From Hesseltinella vesiculosa (taxonomy: Eukaryota > Mucoromycota > Mucoromycetes > Mucorales > Cunninghamellaceae), in NCBI GenBank assembly GCA_002104935.1, contig MCGT01000008.1, positions 620,001-684,000 of the forward strand: a DNA stretch of 64,000 nucleotides. The letters run 5' to 3'. Positions 62,169-64,000 of the stretch are shown piece after piece. Below the pieces are notes generated by a model. That model ran no database searches. It saw only the letters and a program-made list of their open reading frames with translations, and was not told where the DNA came from. Positions within the stretch are counted from its first letter, which is position 1. Each line of letters starts with the position of its first letter. The position numbers and the translations under genes are program-made.

Positions 62169-63917
62169 TTATTTCAAACTGACCAACTTAACCTGAGAAT
62201 GAGAAGAAAAGTGCATGAAGTTTCCAAAAATGGTAAAAGATGCTTTCGAAAAATGACTTACTTCAAACACAAGGGTAGCATTAGGAGGAATTTGAGGAGG
62301 AGCACCGCGTTTACCATAGGCCAAGGCAGGAGGGATAGTCAACTTGCGTTCACCGCCCAGCTTCATACCGGCAATGCCTTCGTCCCAGCCTTTAATGACT
62401 TCACCACGGCCAAGGAGGAAATTGAAAGGTTTGCCTGAAGTGTTCTTGTCAAACACCTTGCCATTGGTCAAACGGCCAATGTAACGCATGCCAATCTACA
62501 AAGAAGGTGAGCCATCGTTTATTCGATTTTCGTCATTCAACTTACGCGGTTGCCACGCTTAGCGTTGGGGCCATTGTCACCAACCTTGACATCTTCAATG
62601 ATCAAACCGCTTGGCAGCTTGGTCACCTAACTCACCGAGAATAGGATATAGCGATATAGAATAAGTGTCAAGATCATTTTTTGCTTGAGATGATTCTTAC
62701 CTTTTTTTGCTCTTGCTTCTTTTCTTGAGCTTTCTTTTGCTCTTGAGCCTTCTTTTGCTCTTGAGCCTTCTTTTGCTCTTGAGCCTTCTTTTGCTCTTGA
62801 GCCTTCTTTTGCTCCTGAGCCTTCTTTTGCTCTTGAGCCTTCTTCTTTTGCTCTTGAGCCTTGTCTTGCTTTTCATTCACCTTTTGCTTCTTAGAGGCAG
62901 GCTCTCCTTGTTCTTGGGCCGCACGTTTCTTTTCCTTCTTAGTAGGCTTGGCATATTCTTCGTTTTCATCCGAAGCTTCGTTTTCAATGATTTCCTTGAT
63001 ACGGCCTTCAGAGTCCTCTTCATCTTCAGAATCGTCATCCATGTCTTCAGAATCCAATTCACCGTTCAGGTAGGCCACTGAAAGAAAAAGCAATGATTAA
63101 TCCCAGATTCTTTTTTATATCCTAGTGAGTAGATATTACAAACTTTTTCACGATCAATACCAGGAGGTAAGCTATAAATAGAAACAGGAAAGTCAATCCA
63201 GGGACCTATCGACTTGCATAAGGTGGTAGAGGTTGAGATGTTACTTACTCAATCATGGTGTCATCGTCTTCGTCCAAAGATTCACCAGATTCCTCGTCGT
63301 CATCAAGCAAATCTTCTTCATCGGTGTCGATTTCTTCCGAGTCGATATCTTCATCGTCTTCATCATCTTGCTCGTACTCATCTTCGAACAAATAGTTACC
63401 AGTCAGGTGGATTGTGCTGAAAAAAAGTGTAAGCAATCTTTTTTTATGAGTCATTCTTGACTTACTTGTTGCCTTGGATAGAAAAGGCGACTTCCTCACC
63501 CTTGGCAATGATCAAATCCAGCAACTGCTGATCAACCTTGCCAGCAGTCAAGGTGCACAACACGAAATCTCGATCGTCAACCTTGATTCGAAGAGAAGCG
63601 CGGCTGTTCACTTTGCTTTCATCATCGAGACAAGCCTATAACCACGATCGCCCACCCAAAAAAAAGAATACCTTTTAATGAGATCTTGTTGCTTTTGATT
63701 CAGCTCTTTCCTCATTCCATGCATTACCATCGTCACACGGAAAGAGTTTTCTGCGATTTGGCTATACACCTTGCCAGGAACAACCTTCAAACCTATATTT
63801 TTTAAACAAAATCAAGAGATTAGTAAATGGCACGCCTTGGTCTTATTAGAGAATTGTGAAAGCAATGCCAGAACATTTTCCTTGCCACCTCTTACCAAAA
63901 AAGCCTTGGATACTCAT
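62169..63917 (-). CDS. FPR4: Nucleolar FKBP-type peptidyl-prolyl isomerase (FPR3/FPR4-like)
   Basis: Nine exons (63917-63896, 63792-63672, 63615-63466, 63416-63249, 63171-63140, 63077-62701, 62626-62546, 62495-62262, 62192-62169) encode 402 aa. The N-terminal nucleoplasmin-like domain ([13 protein letters not shown]...[30 protein letters not shown]) is followed by two acidic tracts ([20 protein letters not shown]), a KKEKKR basic block and a tandem KKAQEQ region. The FKBP domain is C-terminal: [52 protein letters not shown]. Acidic/basic tracts plus FKBP define the histone-chaperone prolyl isomerases Fpr3/Fpr4. The 56-nt intron 2 and the 32-nt exon 5 are the least obvious joins. Confidence 0.94.
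62705..62865 (-). repeat. 18-bp coding repeat (KKAQEQ) in FPR4-like gene
   Basis: About eight imperfect copies of an 18-bp unit (cttttgctcttgagcctt on the plus strand) encode Lys-Lys-Ala-Gln-Glu-Gln repeats between the acidic and FKBP domains. They are in frame and contain no stop on the coding strand, so unit number can vary without breaking the gene. Confidence 0.9.
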
Positions 63918-64000
63918 GACTGAAATAATAGATTCAACAATGAAAAGAAAAAGGGCTATCTTTTTGCCCACAAAAAAAAAAAAAAACCAATAGCCGTGTG

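Overview
The window is nuclear DNA of an early-diverging fungus, most likely a Mucoromycota/Mucorales species. The basis is many short spliceosomal introns (mostly 50-100 nt), typical fungal housekeeping proteins (single-chain acetyl-CoA carboxylase, neutral trehalase with a PKA-type N-terminus, Cwc24, Nip7, Arg2, Ypt6), and repeat-rich spacers. No genus can be named from sequence alone. Exon structures below were derived by hand from reading frames and splice signals. For every spliced gene that is complete in the window the summed exons are divisible by three and end in one stop codon.

Region 1 (1-20 kb) is ordinary gene space: neutral trehalase (-, C-terminus cut by the window edge), a CRAL-TRIO/Sec14-type lipid-transfer protein (+), ACC1 (-, 6 exons, 2213 aa), a CON7-like C2H2 transcription factor (-), the spliceosomal protein CWC24/RNF113 (-) and a seven-helix receptor (-).

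Region 2 (20-33 kb) is accessory. It holds a decayed nuclease-like relic, two fold-back elements, the spliceosomal gene CWF18/CCDC12, and a seven-exon gene for an apparently intact 970-aa Fanzor (eukaryotic TnpB-like RNA-guided nuclease). A dense repeat field follows: a near-perfect MITE-like palindrome, an 11-copy ~87-bp satellite, a (CT)n tract of about 120 bp, and a 3' fragment of large-subunit rRNA abutting the end of a TMEM41-like gene.

Region 3 (33-51 kb) alternates genes and relics: two TMEM41/VTT-domain paralogues flanking ZNHIT2, a TMX2-like ER thioredoxin-fold protein, NIP7, a fungal MHR-domain regulator, NAC-alpha (EGD2) and the mitochondrial N-acetylglutamate synthase ARG2. Two further degraded Fanzor-like segments lie between them.

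Region 4 (51.4-58.4 kb) is a symmetric composite element. Two ~1.6-kb near-perfect palindromes form long inverted ends around a ~24-copy 62/65-bp minisatellite that is open in all three frames and a ~515-codon gene of unknown family with a single in-frame TGA. Region 5 (58.6-64 kb) returns to housekeeping genes: xylulokinase, a Ypt6/Rab6 GTPase with an unusual switch II, and a nucleolar FKBP (FPR3/4 type).

The two results most worth attention are the intact Fanzor with its relics nearby, and the palindrome-within-inverted-repeat element. A third is that 5 of about 59 inferred introns use GC-AG borders.
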